The notes under the pieces were generated by a model, which made no database searches, was not told where the DNA came from, and saw nothing but the letters and a program-made list of their open reading frames with translations. Positions 16,923-25,409 of a DNA stretch of 64,000 bases are shown here, piece by piece. Position 1 is the first letter of the stretch. Each line of letters opens with the position of its first letter. The position numbers and the translations under genes are program-made. The DNA comes from Paenibacillus sp. FSL H3-0469 (lineage in GTDB: Bacteria; Bacillota; Bacilli; Paenibacillales; Paenibacillaceae), in NCBI RefSeq assembly GCF_038051945.1, contig NZ_CP150302.1, forward strand, positions 4,464,001 through 4,528,000, read 5' to 3'.

Positions 16923-17237
16923 TTTCAGCAGCCAGGTATAAAACCCTGAAGGCTGCACATACTAGACCCAGGCAGTACAAAAGAGAGGTGTGGTTCCGTT
17001 GAACGTCGTAGACGAACACGATCACAGGGATTCTGAATTCAGCAGCTATCGTACCCGGGGAGAGTAGAGTTGGCTCTGTAAAAAGGAGTTACAGCTTTGG
17101 CAATACCCATTCACAGTAGTAGCTATAGACAGAGATTTCCGAACGTCATTGATGTACTGCCTCTGGAAGAGAGACCTGCGAAGGTCTCTCTTTTTGCATG
17201 TTCTCCACCTGAACTGCACGCTGAAGTATTTTTACAC
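16923..17237. other. Intergenic region with a plus-strand terminator
   Basis: Between yjzC and the tRNA terminator. It holds a strong plus-strand terminator hairpin at about 17167-17197 (AGAGAGACCT / AGGTCTCTCT, then T4). A possible 22-codon ORF (TTG at 16999, stop at 17065-17067) lies upstream of it but lacks independent support. Confidence 0.5.
17167..17199 (+). terminator. Intrinsic terminator
   Basis: Stem AGAGAGACCT / AGGTCTCTCT with loop GCGA and a T-run on the plus strand. It could end yjzC transcription. Confidence 0.7.
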
Positions 17238-17266
17238 AAAAAAGCCCCCGTACCAGAACGGAGGTC
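17238..17266 (-). terminator. Terminator of tRNA-Ser
   Basis: Minus-strand stem CCTCCGT / ACGGGGG followed by C and T6, about 30 bases after the tRNA. Confidence 0.65.
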
Positions 17267-17294
17267 TCATCATTTAAGCATATAATTGCTGAAG

Positions 17295-17385
17295 TGGCGG
17301 AGAGGGTGGGATTCGAACCCACGCACGCTGTGACACGCCTAACTGATTTCGAGTCAGCCCCCTTGGGCCTCTTGGGTACCTCTCC
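17295..17385 (-). tRNA. tRNA-Ser (anticodon CGA)
   Basis: 91 nt including an encoded CCA. The acceptor stem GGAGAGG / CCTCTCC has discriminator G. The anticodon loop is CTCGAAA with anticodon CGA, reading UCG. A long variable arm as expected for tRNA-Ser is present, and the T loop is GTGGGTTCGAATCCCAC. Confidence 0.95.
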
Positions 17386-17462
17386 GCAGCAAGAATTATC
17401 ATATCATGCCAATCGCACAATTGCAAGCGTTATTCATTTGCGTTTTCGCTTCCCGCGCCAGC

Positions 17463-17675
17463 TTAATTATTCTCCGCTCCGCTATCCGCTGAATGCAGGA
17501 CCTTCTTGAGATTCTTCTCGAATTTGGCGCGGGGAATGAGGACGCTGTGCTGACAGCCGGTGCACTTAATCCGGATATCCATCCCCATTCGGATAATCTC
17601 CATCTCATTCGTTCCGCACGGGTGCTGCTTCTTCATCTGCACAATATCACCCAGCCCGAATACCTTGCGTTCCAT
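17463..17675 (-). CDS. DUF951-family protein
   Basis: 70 aa. MERKVFGLGDIVQMKKQHPCGTNEMEIIRMGMDIRIKCTGCQHSVLIPRAKFEKNLKKV matches the DUF951 pattern, with KKxHPCG and a later CxxC that could bind metal. Its start overlaps the stop of mscS by one base, so the two are translationally linked. The function is unknown. Confidence 0.88.
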   Translation of the reverse strand: MERKVFGLGDIVQMKKQHPCGTNEMEIIRMGMDIRIKCTGCQHSVLIPRAKFEKNLKKVLHSADSGAENN

Positions 17676-18700
17676 TATTCTTCCCCCTCCTCTGCCTCTT
17701 GCGCAGCAGCCACCTGCCTTCTTGGGCTGGTCTCCTGCTCCTCACGGGCTCTGCGGGCTGCATCTGCGCGTTCCTGCTCACGAGCCGCCTCAGCCTCCCT
17801 CTCCGCCTGCTCACGCGCCTCTTGCTCGGCCTTAGCGGCCTCCAGGGCACTCTGCTTCTCCAAAGCCTGCTTGATATCATTCTGAATCTGCCGCTCAGCT
17901 GCATCTCTGGCATTAGGCAGGCAATTCGCCGCTATGCGGATGACATACTCAGAGGTGCTCATCGATTGGATTCCCAGAATATTAGGGTAGGCAATGACAC
18001 TGGAGCTGCGTTCCTCGATGCCTTGAAGCGCCTCGCCGATCAGTGCCAGGGTGGCCTCGAGCCCGCGTTCGATTTTGACCGGAACATCTACTACAGCCAG
18101 TGCATTCGCCAGCGAATAATTCGTCACATTCACAATCGTGCCGTTAGGAATGATGTGGACCTCGCCCGTAGTACTTAACAGTCTGGTCGTTCTCAGGCCA
18201 ATCATCTCTACCGTTCCCTTATAGGTTCCGCTCTGGATAACATCCCCGACTGCGAATTGATCCTCGAATATAATGAAGAATCCGGTAATCACATCTTTGA
18301 CCAAACTTTGTGCACCGAAACCTATCGCCAGCCCGACTACCCCTGCTCCGGCAAGCAGCGGCTTCAGATCGAAATTGAACTCCGACAGAACCAGCAGAAT
18401 CATAGTGAAGTTACAGAAGAAGGTAACCACATTCTTCATCAGTCCGCCGACGGTGGAGAATCGCCGGTTGTTCGCTAACATTCTCCCCCTCGTCTCCCGC
18501 TCAAGAGACCGGTCAATCACATTGGAGACCACTTTGATAATCACCCGGGTCAGAATGAAAATCAGCAGAATCCGTATCCCGGCAAATAGCACAGTGGCCC
18601 ACATGTCCGCATTGCTTAGCCAGTCCCATACCCTATCTTTGAAACGCACAGCATCCTTGAGGGCATCTCCGCCTGTTGTCTCGAGCAGCCAGTAATTCAT
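17675..18700 (-). CDS. Small-conductance mechanosensitive channel, MscS family
   Basis: 341 aa. Releases solutes on hypo-osmotic shock. Membrane segments lie at about 37-58, 90-108 and the pore helix LLAGAGVVGLAIGFGAQSLVKDVITGFFIIFEDQFAVGD (about 115-150), which is the diagnostic MscS stretch. The cytoplasmic beta domain (GTVEMIGLRTTRLLSTTGEVHIIPNG) follows. The last 60 residues are an Ala/Glu/Arg-rich coiled-coil tail ahead of EEGEE, longer than usual. It overlaps the DUF3343 gene by four bases and DUF951 by one. Confidence 0.93.
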   Translation of the reverse strand: MNYWLLETTGGDALKDAVRFKDRVWDWLSNADMWATVLFAGIRILLIFILTRVIIKVVSNVIDRSLERETRGRMLANNRRFSTVGGLMKNVVTFFCNFTMILLVLSEFNFDLKPLLAGAGVVGLAIGFGAQSLVKDVITGFFIIFEDQFAVGDVIQSGTYKGTVEMIGLRTTRLLSTTGEVHIIPNGTIVNVTNYSLANALAVVDVPVKIERGLEATLALIGEALQGIEERSSSVIAYPNILGIQSMSTSEYVIRIAANCLPNARDAAERQIQNDIKQALEKQSALEAAKAEQEAREQAEREAEAAREQERADAARRAREEQETSPRRQVAAAQEAEEGEE

Positions 18701-18969
18701 CGAACCCCTCCTTCTTCCCCTACCTCTATATACCCGTCTCCCTTTGCAGCTTTGGCATAGATTCCGCGGATCTCTATGCTCTGCTCTGCTACAATGACCC
18801 GCACCTCTTCCAGTGCACTCCGGGAGAATTGAATCGACATCGCACAGCCGGCGGTGATCTCCTTGGGCGTAGGGAAGATATCGATTTCAATCTCCGCATA
18901 TTCAAGCAGCATCTCGGCGCGCAGCGCCTGCTGGGTCGAATCAAACGCTATCAGCAGTTCCTCCTTCAC
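18697..18969 (-). CDS. DUF3343-family protein (putative Se/S carrier-like)
   Basis: 90 aa from the GTG at 18969, which has GGGGAGG eight bases upstream. The frame is open to an ATG at 19035 without a good ribosome-binding site, and the family core starts at ELLIAFDSTQQAL. The GCAMSIQF segment carries the single conserved Cys. DUF3343 proteins are proposed sulfur/selenium carriers, usually linked to selenium or cysteine-desulfurase-like genes. Such an enzyme is encoded at 20331-21497. It overlaps mscS by four bases. Confidence 0.8.
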   Translation of the reverse strand: MKEELLIAFDSTQQALRAEMLLEYAEIEIDIFPTPKEITAGCAMSIQFSRSALEEVRVIVAEQSIEIRGIYAKAAKGDGYIEVGEEGGVR

Positions 18970-19166
18970 ACTCCACGCCTCCCCTGGGCTATTGGTCCTA
19001 TCTATTGCCGCCATAGTATAAAAAACCACTTCCATCCATATACTAGGATCATCAGAACACGCTCCCGCGGATGTAAGCCTTGCATAATCAGCTGCCTGGC
19101 AGCCTGACCGCTTATTCAGCTGATTTTCCCGTGATTTGCAGTCGCCGCCTCAGAAAGGACGATTAT

Positions 19167-19775
19167 ATGAATTTCTCTTCCAAAGCTTCACCACTGCAAG
19201 AACCATCTTGTTTAAAAATATCACATGCCGACCCCAATATCTATTCTGCCATTACCCACCGTCTGCTGTTCCACTTTTCGCGCACCCGTCCGGATACGCC
19301 CATTGTCATTATCTGCGTGGGCACGGACCGCTCGACCGGCGATTCCCTTGGCCCCCTGGTCGGCACGACACTGGCCCGATTTCACAGCCCGCTGTTCCAT
19401 CTCTACGGTACGCTGGAGGAGCCGGTACATGCCATTAACCTGGAAGAGACAGTGAGCCTTGTGTACCAAAAGCATGCCAACCCGTTCATCATTGCCATTG
19501 ATGCCTGCCTCGGCCAGTCCGCCAGCGTCGGCTGCATCCAGGTGGTTGAAGGTCCGCTGCGTCCCGGCGCAGGGGTCAACAAGCAGCTTCCCCCCGTTGG
19601 CGATATCCATTTGACCGGCATCGTTAATGTGGGAGGATTCATGGAATACTTCGTATTGCAGAACACCAGATTAAGCCTGGTGATGCGCCTGTCGGATATT
19701 ATTTCATCCAGCCTCTACTCTGCCTTGAAGCAGTGGAACCTGCATGCTAGATCTGCTGCAACGCGAGAGCAATAA
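19167..19775 (+). CDS. yyaC: YyaC-family spore protein, GPR-like protease fold
   Basis: 202 aa from the ATG at 19167 with AAAGGA upstream. VGTDRSTGDSLGPLVGT, YGTLEEPVHAINLEE and AIDACLGQ are the family signatures, related to the germination protease fold with Asp-containing loops. Expressed in sporulation in B. subtilis, with unclear role. It is the only plus-strand gene of its neighbourhood. Its 3' end overlaps the convergent DUF4446 gene by 29 bases. Confidence 0.92.
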   Translation: MNFSSKASPLQEPSCLKISHADPNIYSAITHRLLFHFSRTRPDTPIVIICVGTDRSTGDSLGPLVGTTLARFHSPLFHLYGTLEEPVHAINLEETVSLVYQKHANPFIIAIDACLGQSASVGCIQVVEGPLRPGAGVNKQLPPVGDIHLTGIVNVGGFMEYFVLQNTRLSLVMRLSDIISSSLYSALKQWNLHARSAATREQ

Positions 19776-20247
19776 CTTCCTTCTCCTCCGGTGACAGAGC
19801 ATACGTTGATGCTCCCTGTTCAACCGGTTTGGCATATATATATGAGTTCTCGCGGTTGTGCAGACTGCTCAGTACAATCCCGCTGCGGTTGTCATCCAGA
19901 ATGGCAAGCGAGAAGCTCAGGTCATTACCGCGTTCTCCAAAAGCATTATAACGCTTCATGGCCACCTTCGACTTCATGCCGCGCATTTTGGTATGTGCCG
20001 CCTCAAGCAGCGCCTTCTGCTCCTGCTGGGTCTCCTCCAGCATATCCCCCTGATTCTTCAGGTTGACCAGCAGATTCTCCAGATCTTCTATGCCATTCCC
20101 GCTCATCATGGCTTCATACCGGCTGCGTATTCTGCGAAGCTTGACCCCCTGGACGATCATCAGAATGGCCATCAATAGGATTACCCCCGCAAAGCCCATG
20201 ATGAACGCCGATAAATACTCGTTTATGATTTCATTTAACTCCGACAT
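19747..20247 (-). CDS. DUF4446-family membrane protein
   Basis: 166 aa with one N-terminal membrane segment (about 12-33), a coiled-coil stretch (about 40-90) and a conserved C-terminal part (KRYNAFGERGNDLSFSLAILDDNRSGIVLSSLHNRENSYIYAKPV). Context in Paenibacillus and Clostridia is next to parB/soj, and the function is unknown. It overlaps yyaC tail to tail. Confidence 0.88.
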   Translation of the reverse strand: MSELNEIINEYLSAFIMGFAGVILLMAILMIVQGVKLRRIRSRYEAMMSGNGIEDLENLLVNLKNQGDMLEETQQEQKALLEAAHTKMRGMKSKVAMKRYNAFGERGNDLSFSLAILDDNRSGIVLSSLHNRENSYIYAKPVEQGASTYALSPEEKEVIALALQQI

Positions 20248-20330
20248 GTTGAATCATCCTTTATACAAAAATAAGAATTCCTACGCTGCAACAACACCGA
20301 CCTGTATAATCCACTTGAATCCTTATCCAC

Positions 20331-21497
20331 TTATTCGTTTGAACGCGATACGCCGTACATTTCCTCCATGGCTAACAGCAGCCGCTGAACATCCGCTTCA
20401 GTGGAGCTTACTCCCACACTTGCCCTAACCGCTCCGCTATCCAAAGTGTCTGCAGCCTGATGGGCCAGCGGTGTACAGTGCATGCCTGCACGTACAGCAA
20501 TCTGGTATTCGCGGTCCAGCCGGTGGGCAATATGCGCAGATTCCTGCCCCTCTACGACAAAAGCCACAATTCCGCTTCGCGGCTCGCCTGGGGCCGGGCC
20601 CAGAATCCGCATACCCGGAATAGCAGCCAAGCCCTCCATCAAGAGCTGTGTCAGCTTCCATTCCTGCATATGAATCTGTTCCACTCCCAGTGCCTTAACC
20701 GCCTTCACGCCAGCCAGCAAACCGGCTATACCGACGGCATTCTGTGTCCCTGCCTCATAACGGTCCGGACGGACATGGGGCTGCTCGCTATTCTCCGATT
20801 GACTGCCAGTCCCTCCATGCATCAGCGGTTCCAGATCCAGCCCAGGAGAGATATACAGCCCCCCGGTTCCTTGCGGGCCGAGCAGCCCTTTGTGTCCCGG
20901 AAATGCCAGCAGATCAATATTCATGGCCGCCACATCAATATTCAATGCTCCTGCACTTTGAGCCGCATCAACCAGGAACACAGCTCCATGTGACTTCACT
21001 ATATCACCGATATCCCCAATCGGCAGAATGCTTCCCAGCAGATTGGAGCTATGATTGCAGATCACCATCCGGGTGTTAGGACGCAGAGAACGCTGAAGCT
21101 CCTGAAGATTGATTTGACCCTCGCGGTCCGCCTGTATATAATCCACTTCAATGCCGATGCTCCGGCGCAAATACTCCAAGGGTCTGCGCACAGAGTTATG
21201 CTCCGTCATCGTTGACACGACATGATCCCCTGGTTGAAGTGTACCCTTAATAGCCATATTTAGCCCCATAGTTGTGTTATGAGTAAATGCGATATCCTGG
21301 GCATTCGCTACACCAAACAACTCTGCCAGCAGCATCCGCGTACGAACCAATACCCGACCCGTCCCGATAGCCAGTGAGTGGTTGCCCCGCCCGGCATTTG
21401 CCCCTGACTGCTCCAAAGCCTCCATCATAGCTGCAGCCACCTCCGGCGGCTTAGGCCACGAAGTAGCTGCGTGATCGAGATATACCAGCCTCTCCAT
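20331..21497 (-). CDS. Class-V aminotransferase, cysteine desulfurase-like
   Basis: 388 aa PLP enzyme. DHAATSWPKPPEV at the N-terminus, FTHNTTMGLN (cofactor pocket), VDAAQSAG and the PLP lysine in FPGHKGLLGPQGTGG are visible. The loop Cys in RAGMHCTPLAH could be the persulfide carrier. These features fit the cysteine-desulfurase-like subgroup that co-occurs with DUF3343 proteins. Whether the substrate is cysteine or selenocysteine cannot be told from sequence. Confidence 0.88.
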   Translation of the reverse strand: MERLVYLDHAATSWPKPPEVAAAMMEALEQSGANAGRGNHSLAIGTGRVLVRTRMLLAELFGVANAQDIAFTHNTTMGLNMAIKGTLQPGDHVVSTMTEHNSVRRPLEYLRRSIGIEVDYIQADREGQINLQELQRSLRPNTRMVICNHSSNLLGSILPIGDIGDIVKSHGAVFLVDAAQSAGALNIDVAAMNIDLLAFPGHKGLLGPQGTGGLYISPGLDLEPLMHGGTGSQSENSEQPHVRPDRYEAGTQNAVGIAGLLAGVKAVKALGVEQIHMQEWKLTQLLMEGLAAIPGMRILGPAPGEPRSGIVAFVVEGQESAHIAHRLDREYQIAVRAGMHCTPLAHQAADTLDSGAVRASVGVSSTEADVQRLLLAMEEMYGVSRSNE

Positions 21498-21590
21498 CTT
21501 CCACCCTCCCTCTTTTCGATTTAAAAAACATACCCCTCCATATCCGTATTAAGGATATCTCAGGATATGTCTTCGGTACAAATATCCAAA

Positions 21591-22433
21591 TCAGTTCCCC
21601 AGCAGCTCCAGCAATCTTTCCAGGTCTTGGGCACTGTAATAGTTTAATTCGATTTTCCCTTTTTCCTTACCTTGTTTAATTTTGACGGTTGTCTTGAACC
21701 GCTCCCGTAATACTTCCTCTACATTATCAATATAGGGATCACGTTTCACAACCTTGGCTTTAATTCCGTTAGCTGGTTTGCGGTCAAGATTCTTCACTAC
21801 CTCTTCCAGTTCTCTAACACTCCACTGAAGCTCCACACACTGTGCAGCCAATTGCTTGATGACCTCCGGATCTTTCAGAGCCACAATTGCCCGGGCATGC
21901 CCCATCGAAATTGTTCCACGTGAAACATAATCCTTCACTTCTTCCGGTAAGCTAAGCAACCGCAAAAAGTTGGCGATATGCGATCTGGACTTTCCGACTT
22001 TAAGAGAAAGCTCTTCCTGAGTCAGCGCGAATTGATCCATCAGTCCTTGATAAGCAACCGCTATTTCCATCGCGTTAAGATTCTCACGCTGGAGGTTCTC
22101 GATCAAGGCAATCTCCATCACCTGCTGATCACTGAGGCTGCGGACCACTGCCGGAATCGTAGCTTTACCGCAATATTGCGAGGCCCGGAATCTGCGTTCC
22201 CCGGCAATAATCTCATACCCTTTCAACACACTGCGAACAATGATCGGCTGGATCACTCCATGCTGTCTTATGGATTCTGCAAGCTCCTGAATAGCCTCTT
22301 CATTGAAATCCTTGCGCGGCTGATAAGGATTGGCTCTAAGCTGTGACAACGGAATCTCTACTACCTTGTCGTCCTCATTAATCGACAGAGAAGGGATTAA
22401 TGCATCCAAGCCTTTCCCCAAACGTTTACTCAT
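21591..22433 (-). CDS. parB: Chromosome partitioning protein ParB (Spo0J)
   Basis: 280 aa. CTP-dependent DNA clamp that loads at parS and spreads, recruiting SMC and acting with ParA in origin segregation and sporulation control. N-terminal KRLGKGLDALIP, the CTP-binding ParB domain with NPYQPRKDF and ETIAGERRFRAS-like GERRFRA, the helix-turn-helix around LTQEELSLKVGKSRSHIANFLRLL, and a C-terminal dimerisation domain. It overlaps parA by eight bases. A parS site lies inside the gene. Confidence 0.97.
   Translation of the reverse strand: MSKRLGKGLDALIPSLSINEDDKVVEIPLSQLRANPYQPRKDFNEEAIQELAESIRQHGVIQPIIVRSVLKGYEIIAGERRFRASQYCGKATIPAVVRSLSDQQVMEIALIENLQRENLNAMEIAVAYQGLMDQFALTQEELSLKVGKSRSHIANFLRLLSLPEEVKDYVSRGTISMGHARAIVALKDPEVIKQLAAQCVELQWSVRELEEVVKNLDRKPANGIKAKVVKRDPYIDNVEEVLRERFKTTVKIKQGKEKGKIELNYYSAQDLERLLELLGN
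21912..21927. other. parS site within parB
   Basis: TGTTCCACGTGAAACA, 15 of 16 to the consensus. As I recall it, this is the same variant as the site inside B. subtilis spo0J. ParB nucleation site. Confidence 0.88.
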
Positions 22434-23187
22434 AAGAGATCACTTCCTTTGCCAACTCTAAATATACTTCCGCTCCCTTGGAACGGGAATCGTAGGTAAT
22501 AATTGACTGTCCATGTGAAGGGGCTTCGCTTAAGCGTACATTACGCGGGATAATTGTTCTGTATACCTTTTCCTGGAAATATTTTTTCACTTCTTCAATC
22601 ACCTGAATCCCAAGATTGGTCCGGGCATCCAGCATCGTGAGCAATACTCCCTCTATTTTGAGATGCGGATTAAGATTCTTCTGAACCAGTCTGACAGTAT
22701 TGAGCAACTGGCTTAGTCCTTCAAGCGCATAATATTCACATTGTATAGGGATGATCACTGAGTCTGCAGCTGTTAGAGAGTTAATGGTAAGAATCCCTAA
22801 TGATGGCGGGCAATCTATGATGATGTAATCATAATTCGCCTTCACTGCATTCAGTGCTTTCTTCAGCTTCAATTCCCGCGATATCGTAGAGACCAGCTCG
22901 ATCTCTGCTCCTGCCAGCTGAATGGTTGCCGGAATAATATGAAGGCCCTCAATCCGGGTCTCTTGAATCGTTTCCTGCGGATTTGCTTCATTAATAAGAA
23001 TATCATAAATGCAATTCTCTACATCCGCTTTGTTGACACCAACGCCGCTCGTAGTGTTGCCTTGCGGATCAATATCAACAAGCAGCACTCTCTTCCCCAG
23101 AGTAGCCATGCTGGCACCCAGGTTCACAGAGGTTGTTGTTTTACCTACCCCGCCTTTTTGATTTGCTATGGCAATAATCTTGGACAC
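22426..23187 (-). CDS. parA: Chromosome partitioning ATPase ParA (Soj)
   Basis: 253 aa, normal length. Walker-type ATPase with the deviant P-loop KGGVGKTTTSVNLG (residues 10-23), IDPQGNTTSG and IIDCPPSLG. Works with ParB in origin segregation and, in B. subtilis, regulates DnaA. Translationally coupled to parB. Confidence 0.97.
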   Translation of the reverse strand: MSKIIAIANQKGGVGKTTTSVNLGASMATLGKRVLLVDIDPQGNTTSGVGVNKADVENCIYDILINEANPQETIQETRIEGLHIIPATIQLAGAEIELVSTISRELKLKKALNAVKANYDYIIIDCPPSLGILTINSLTAADSVIIPIQCEYYALEGLSQLLNTVRLVQKNLNPHLKIEGVLLTMLDARTNLGIQVIEEVKKYFQEKVYRTIIPRNVRLSEAPSHGQSIITYDSRSKGAEVYLELAKEVISYE

Positions 23188-23293
23188 TTATTTCACCTCG
23201 AATTGTTTAGAAAGAATCATCTTGTAGTTCTTAGCTGTTAACGGCATAATAATCTGGTTCTACGGCATCACGCTTGCGGCGATGTAGACAAAC

Positions 23294-23340
23294 AAGTGGA
23301 AACGGCATTACAGTCCTTTTACATATAAATTCTTATATTT
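23294..23340. repeat. Intergenic hairpin repeat, shortened copy
   Basis: AAGTGGAAACGGCATTACAG TCC followed by ACATATAAATTCTTATATTT, matching the two ends of the 31.1-kb copy but without the middle. It looks like an internal deletion derivative. Confidence 0.55.
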
Positions 23341-23399
23341 GAAAATAGACAACAAATTATCCTTAGAGTGTATATGGGATAACGTTCGGAGCTAGTCAT

Positions 23400-23433
23400 A
23401 CAAAAGGCGGCCAACACCTCAGGGCCGCCTTCA
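23400..23433 (-). terminator. Terminator of noc
   Basis: Stem AAGGCGGCC / GGCCGCCTT with a ten-base loop and a T4 tail on the minus strand. Confidence 0.75.
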
Positions 23434-23446
23434 GCTTTTGTTACCA

Positions 23447-24271
23447 TTATCGTTTTGGAATTTGGATTACAATCTCATAATGATCTCCGCGGTCATTCTC
23501 GGAGGTCTTAATCTCCATTCCTGAGCCGGTCACCATGTCTATAGATTGGCGGATTGTATTAAGAGCGAGACGGACATCTTTGGTATAGGAGGTCCGTTTT
23601 GATTTTTTGGTCTGGGTAACGGCCTTGTAGAAGGCGATACGTGCTTCCGTTTGTTTTACATTCAATTCCTTGGAAATAACCTCAGCCAGAACCTTAAGCT
23701 GCATTTCCTCAGTGTCTAGCGACAAGAGCGAGCGTGCATGGCGCTCGGTGATTTTTCTTTCCATTAATGCCGTCTTAACCTGTTCAGGCAAATTCAGCAA
23801 GCGGATTTTGTTGGCAATGGTGGATTGGCTTTTGCCAAGCCGCTGAGCCAGACTCTCCTGGGTCAATTGATGCAAGTCAATCAGCTTCTGATACGCGATC
23901 GCCTCTTCAATAGAGGTTAAGCCCTCACGCTGCAAGTTCTCGATCAGTGCGATCGATGCAGCCTGTGAATCATTGAATTCGCGGACAAGCGCCGGAATAG
24001 TGTCCATGCCCAGCTTTTTAACTGCCCGCCAGCGTCTTTCGCCTGCAATAATCTCATACTGGGAATCACGCATACGAACAACGATCGGCTGGATCACGCC
24101 ATGAGTTTTGATAGTCTGACACAACTCGTCGATCTTCTCATCATCGAAAATAGTCCGTGGCTGATACGGACTGCTGATGACCTCATGAACCGGGATTTGT
24201 TTGATCTCTTCTCCGCTGCTCCGCTCGGTAAATCCAAAAAGCTTGGTGAATTGTTCTTTCATTCCGTTCAT
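23447..24271 (-). CDS. noc: Nucleoid occlusion protein Noc
   Basis: ParB paralog that binds DNA sites around the chromosome and blocks division over the nucleoid. The ParB-like domain has YQPRTIFDDEKIDEL and IAGERRWRAVKKLG. The helix-turn-helix region is LTQESLAQRLGKSQSTIANKIRLLNLP. ITERHARSLLSL and a C-terminal IRQSIDMVTGSG match Noc rather than Spo0J. The start is ambiguous: GTG 24277, ATG 24271 or ATG 24262. The last gives MKEQFTKLFGF, the family N-terminus, with AGGTGG eleven bases upstream. It lies between rsmG and parA as in B. subtilis. Confidence 0.95.
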   Translation of the reverse strand: MNGMKEQFTKLFGFTERSSGEEIKQIPVHEVISSPYQPRTIFDDEKIDELCQTIKTHGVIQPIVVRMRDSQYEIIAGERRWRAVKKLGMDTIPALVREFNDSQAASIALIENLQREGLTSIEEAIAYQKLIDLHQLTQESLAQRLGKSQSTIANKIRLLNLPEQVKTALMERKITERHARSLLSLDTEEMQLKVLAEVISKELNVKQTEARIAFYKAVTQTKKSKRTSYTKDVRLALNTIRQSIDMVTGSGMEIKTSENDRGDHYEIVIQIPKR

Positions 24272-24603
24272 AACCACCTAATTTCGTTATAGTACGATCC
24301 TCTCAACCTTTCATGCGAAAAGCTTATCGTACAGCGTAAGAAAAGTATCCATAAGTCATTTATAGCTGCTTCTCTTATAAGACGGCCTGGCATTCATTCT
24401 GATCACATCTATTAAAAGTCTTACTATATTATTCTATCACTTTTCCACTAATAATCCTATTCTCCATAATGACCTATTTTTCCTGCAAACCACCCTGAAT
24501 TGACCCTGCTTTCCACAAAAACTCCCCCGCAAAATGGGGCTTTAGCTTCGATGTTGACTCAGGTACTTTGCGGGGACCCCAAACTTATAAATTCTTATCT
24601 ATT
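24272..24603. other. Intergenic region with a palindromic repeat
   Basis: About 330 AT-rich bases without a gene. The only structure I see is the CCCCGCAAA...TTTGCGGGG repeat at its right end. Confidence 0.5.
24516..24582. repeat. Palindromic intergenic repeat (CCCCGCAAA type)
   Basis: CCCCCGCAAA and TTTGCGGGG lie about 45 bases apart and can form a hairpin. Internally it reads ATGGGGCTTTAGCTTCGATG and ends GACTCAGGTACTTTGCGGGG. It resembles elements dispersed in other Paenibacillus genomes, from memory only. A TATAAATTCTTAT fragment of the other repeat family follows. Confidence 0.45.
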
Positions 24604-24642
24604 AAAAAAAGATCAAGCTCACTTTCGCATGAGCTTGATCCA
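24604..24642 (-). terminator. Terminator of mnmE-mnmG-rsmG
   Basis: Perfect 11-bp stem GATCAAGCTCA / TGAGCTTGATC with a T7 tail on the minus strand. Confidence 0.85.
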
Positions 24643-24666
24643 GTATAACAGAAGACTGTCAAATGT

Positions 24667-24682
24667 TGTTTCACGTGAAACA
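24667..24682. other. parS site (perfect)
   Basis: TGTTTCACGTGAAACA, identical to the consensus on both halves. It sits between the rsmG stop codon and its terminator, about 8 kb from dnaA. Confidence 0.95.
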
Positions 24683-24683
24683 A

Positions 24684-25406
24684 TTAGATGAGCGGCGACT
24701 TCGCAGGTACGCCGGGCTTACGCGGATACTTCGACGGAGTGGCCCCAGTCTTACGTACAAGAATGATATGGCGGGAAGATTCTTCCACTGGCAGACTGAA
24801 GGATTCTACCTTATGCAATTCAGCACGCAGTTCCTTGAAGCTGCGCTTGGCCTCTTGAAGTTCCTCCGTCGGATCACTCCCCTTCATGGCAGCGAAGATG
24901 CCCTCCTTACGGGTGAATGGCAGACAGAATTCATTCAGAAGCGATAAGCGGGCCACCGCACGGGCAGTGACAACATCATAAGCATCCCGGTGAACAAACT
25001 GTCGGGCGACATCCTCAGCCCGGCCGTGAATGAGCTTTACACCCTTCAACCCCAGAGTATCACAGACATGCTGCAGGAAGGTGATCCGTTTGCTAAGTGA
25101 ATCCACAATCGTCAGCTTGAGATCAGGGAAGCATATTTTTAGCGGAATGCCAGGGAACCCTGCCCCCGAGCCGATATCAGCAAGACTCTTCGTCTCCTCC
25201 ATATTCACATAGAAGGCTAAAGATAAAGAATCATAGAAGTGTTTGGTATATACCTGGCTCCGCTCTGTAATCCCGGTTAGATTCATCTTCTCATTCCAGG
25301 AGACCAGTTCCTGATAATAGAGTTCAAATTGTTCAAGCTGCTTCATTGAGAGTTCCAGCCCATGCTCCTTGAGCAGGGAGGTGAACTCGGCTACCGTTGT
25401 ATCCAT
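24684..25406 (-). CDS. rsmG: 16S rRNA m7G527 methyltransferase RsmG (GidB)
   Basis: 240 aa. Methylates G527 of 16S rRNA using S-adenosylmethionine. SAM-binding motif DIGSGAGFPGIPLKI (about 72-86), HGRAEDVARQ and TARAVARLSLL are characteristic. Three bases after mnmG, so probably co-transcribed. Confidence 0.96.
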   Translation of the reverse strand: MDTTVAEFTSLLKEHGLELSMKQLEQFELYYQELVSWNEKMNLTGITERSQVYTKHFYDSLSLAFYVNMEETKSLADIGSGAGFPGIPLKICFPDLKLTIVDSLSKRITFLQHVCDTLGLKGVKLIHGRAEDVARQFVHRDAYDVVTARAVARLSLLNEFCLPFTRKEGIFAAMKGSDPTEELQEAKRSFKELRAELHKVESFSLPVEESSRHIILVRKTGATPSKYPRKPGVPAKSPLI

Positions 25407-25409
25407 AGA

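Noticed and set aside
16557..16958. Minus-strand frame of 133 codons
   Set aside because: Antisense to yjzC, and it covers the rpsF promoter; no ribosome-binding site or recognisable family.
16999..17067. Possible 22-aa ORF (MNVVDEHDHRDSEF...)
   Set aside because: GAGAGG-like site upstream but no recognised family; too short to support.
17097..17285. TTG-started 62-codon frame with an AAGGAG upstream
   Set aside because: It runs through a strong intrinsic terminator and shows no family features.
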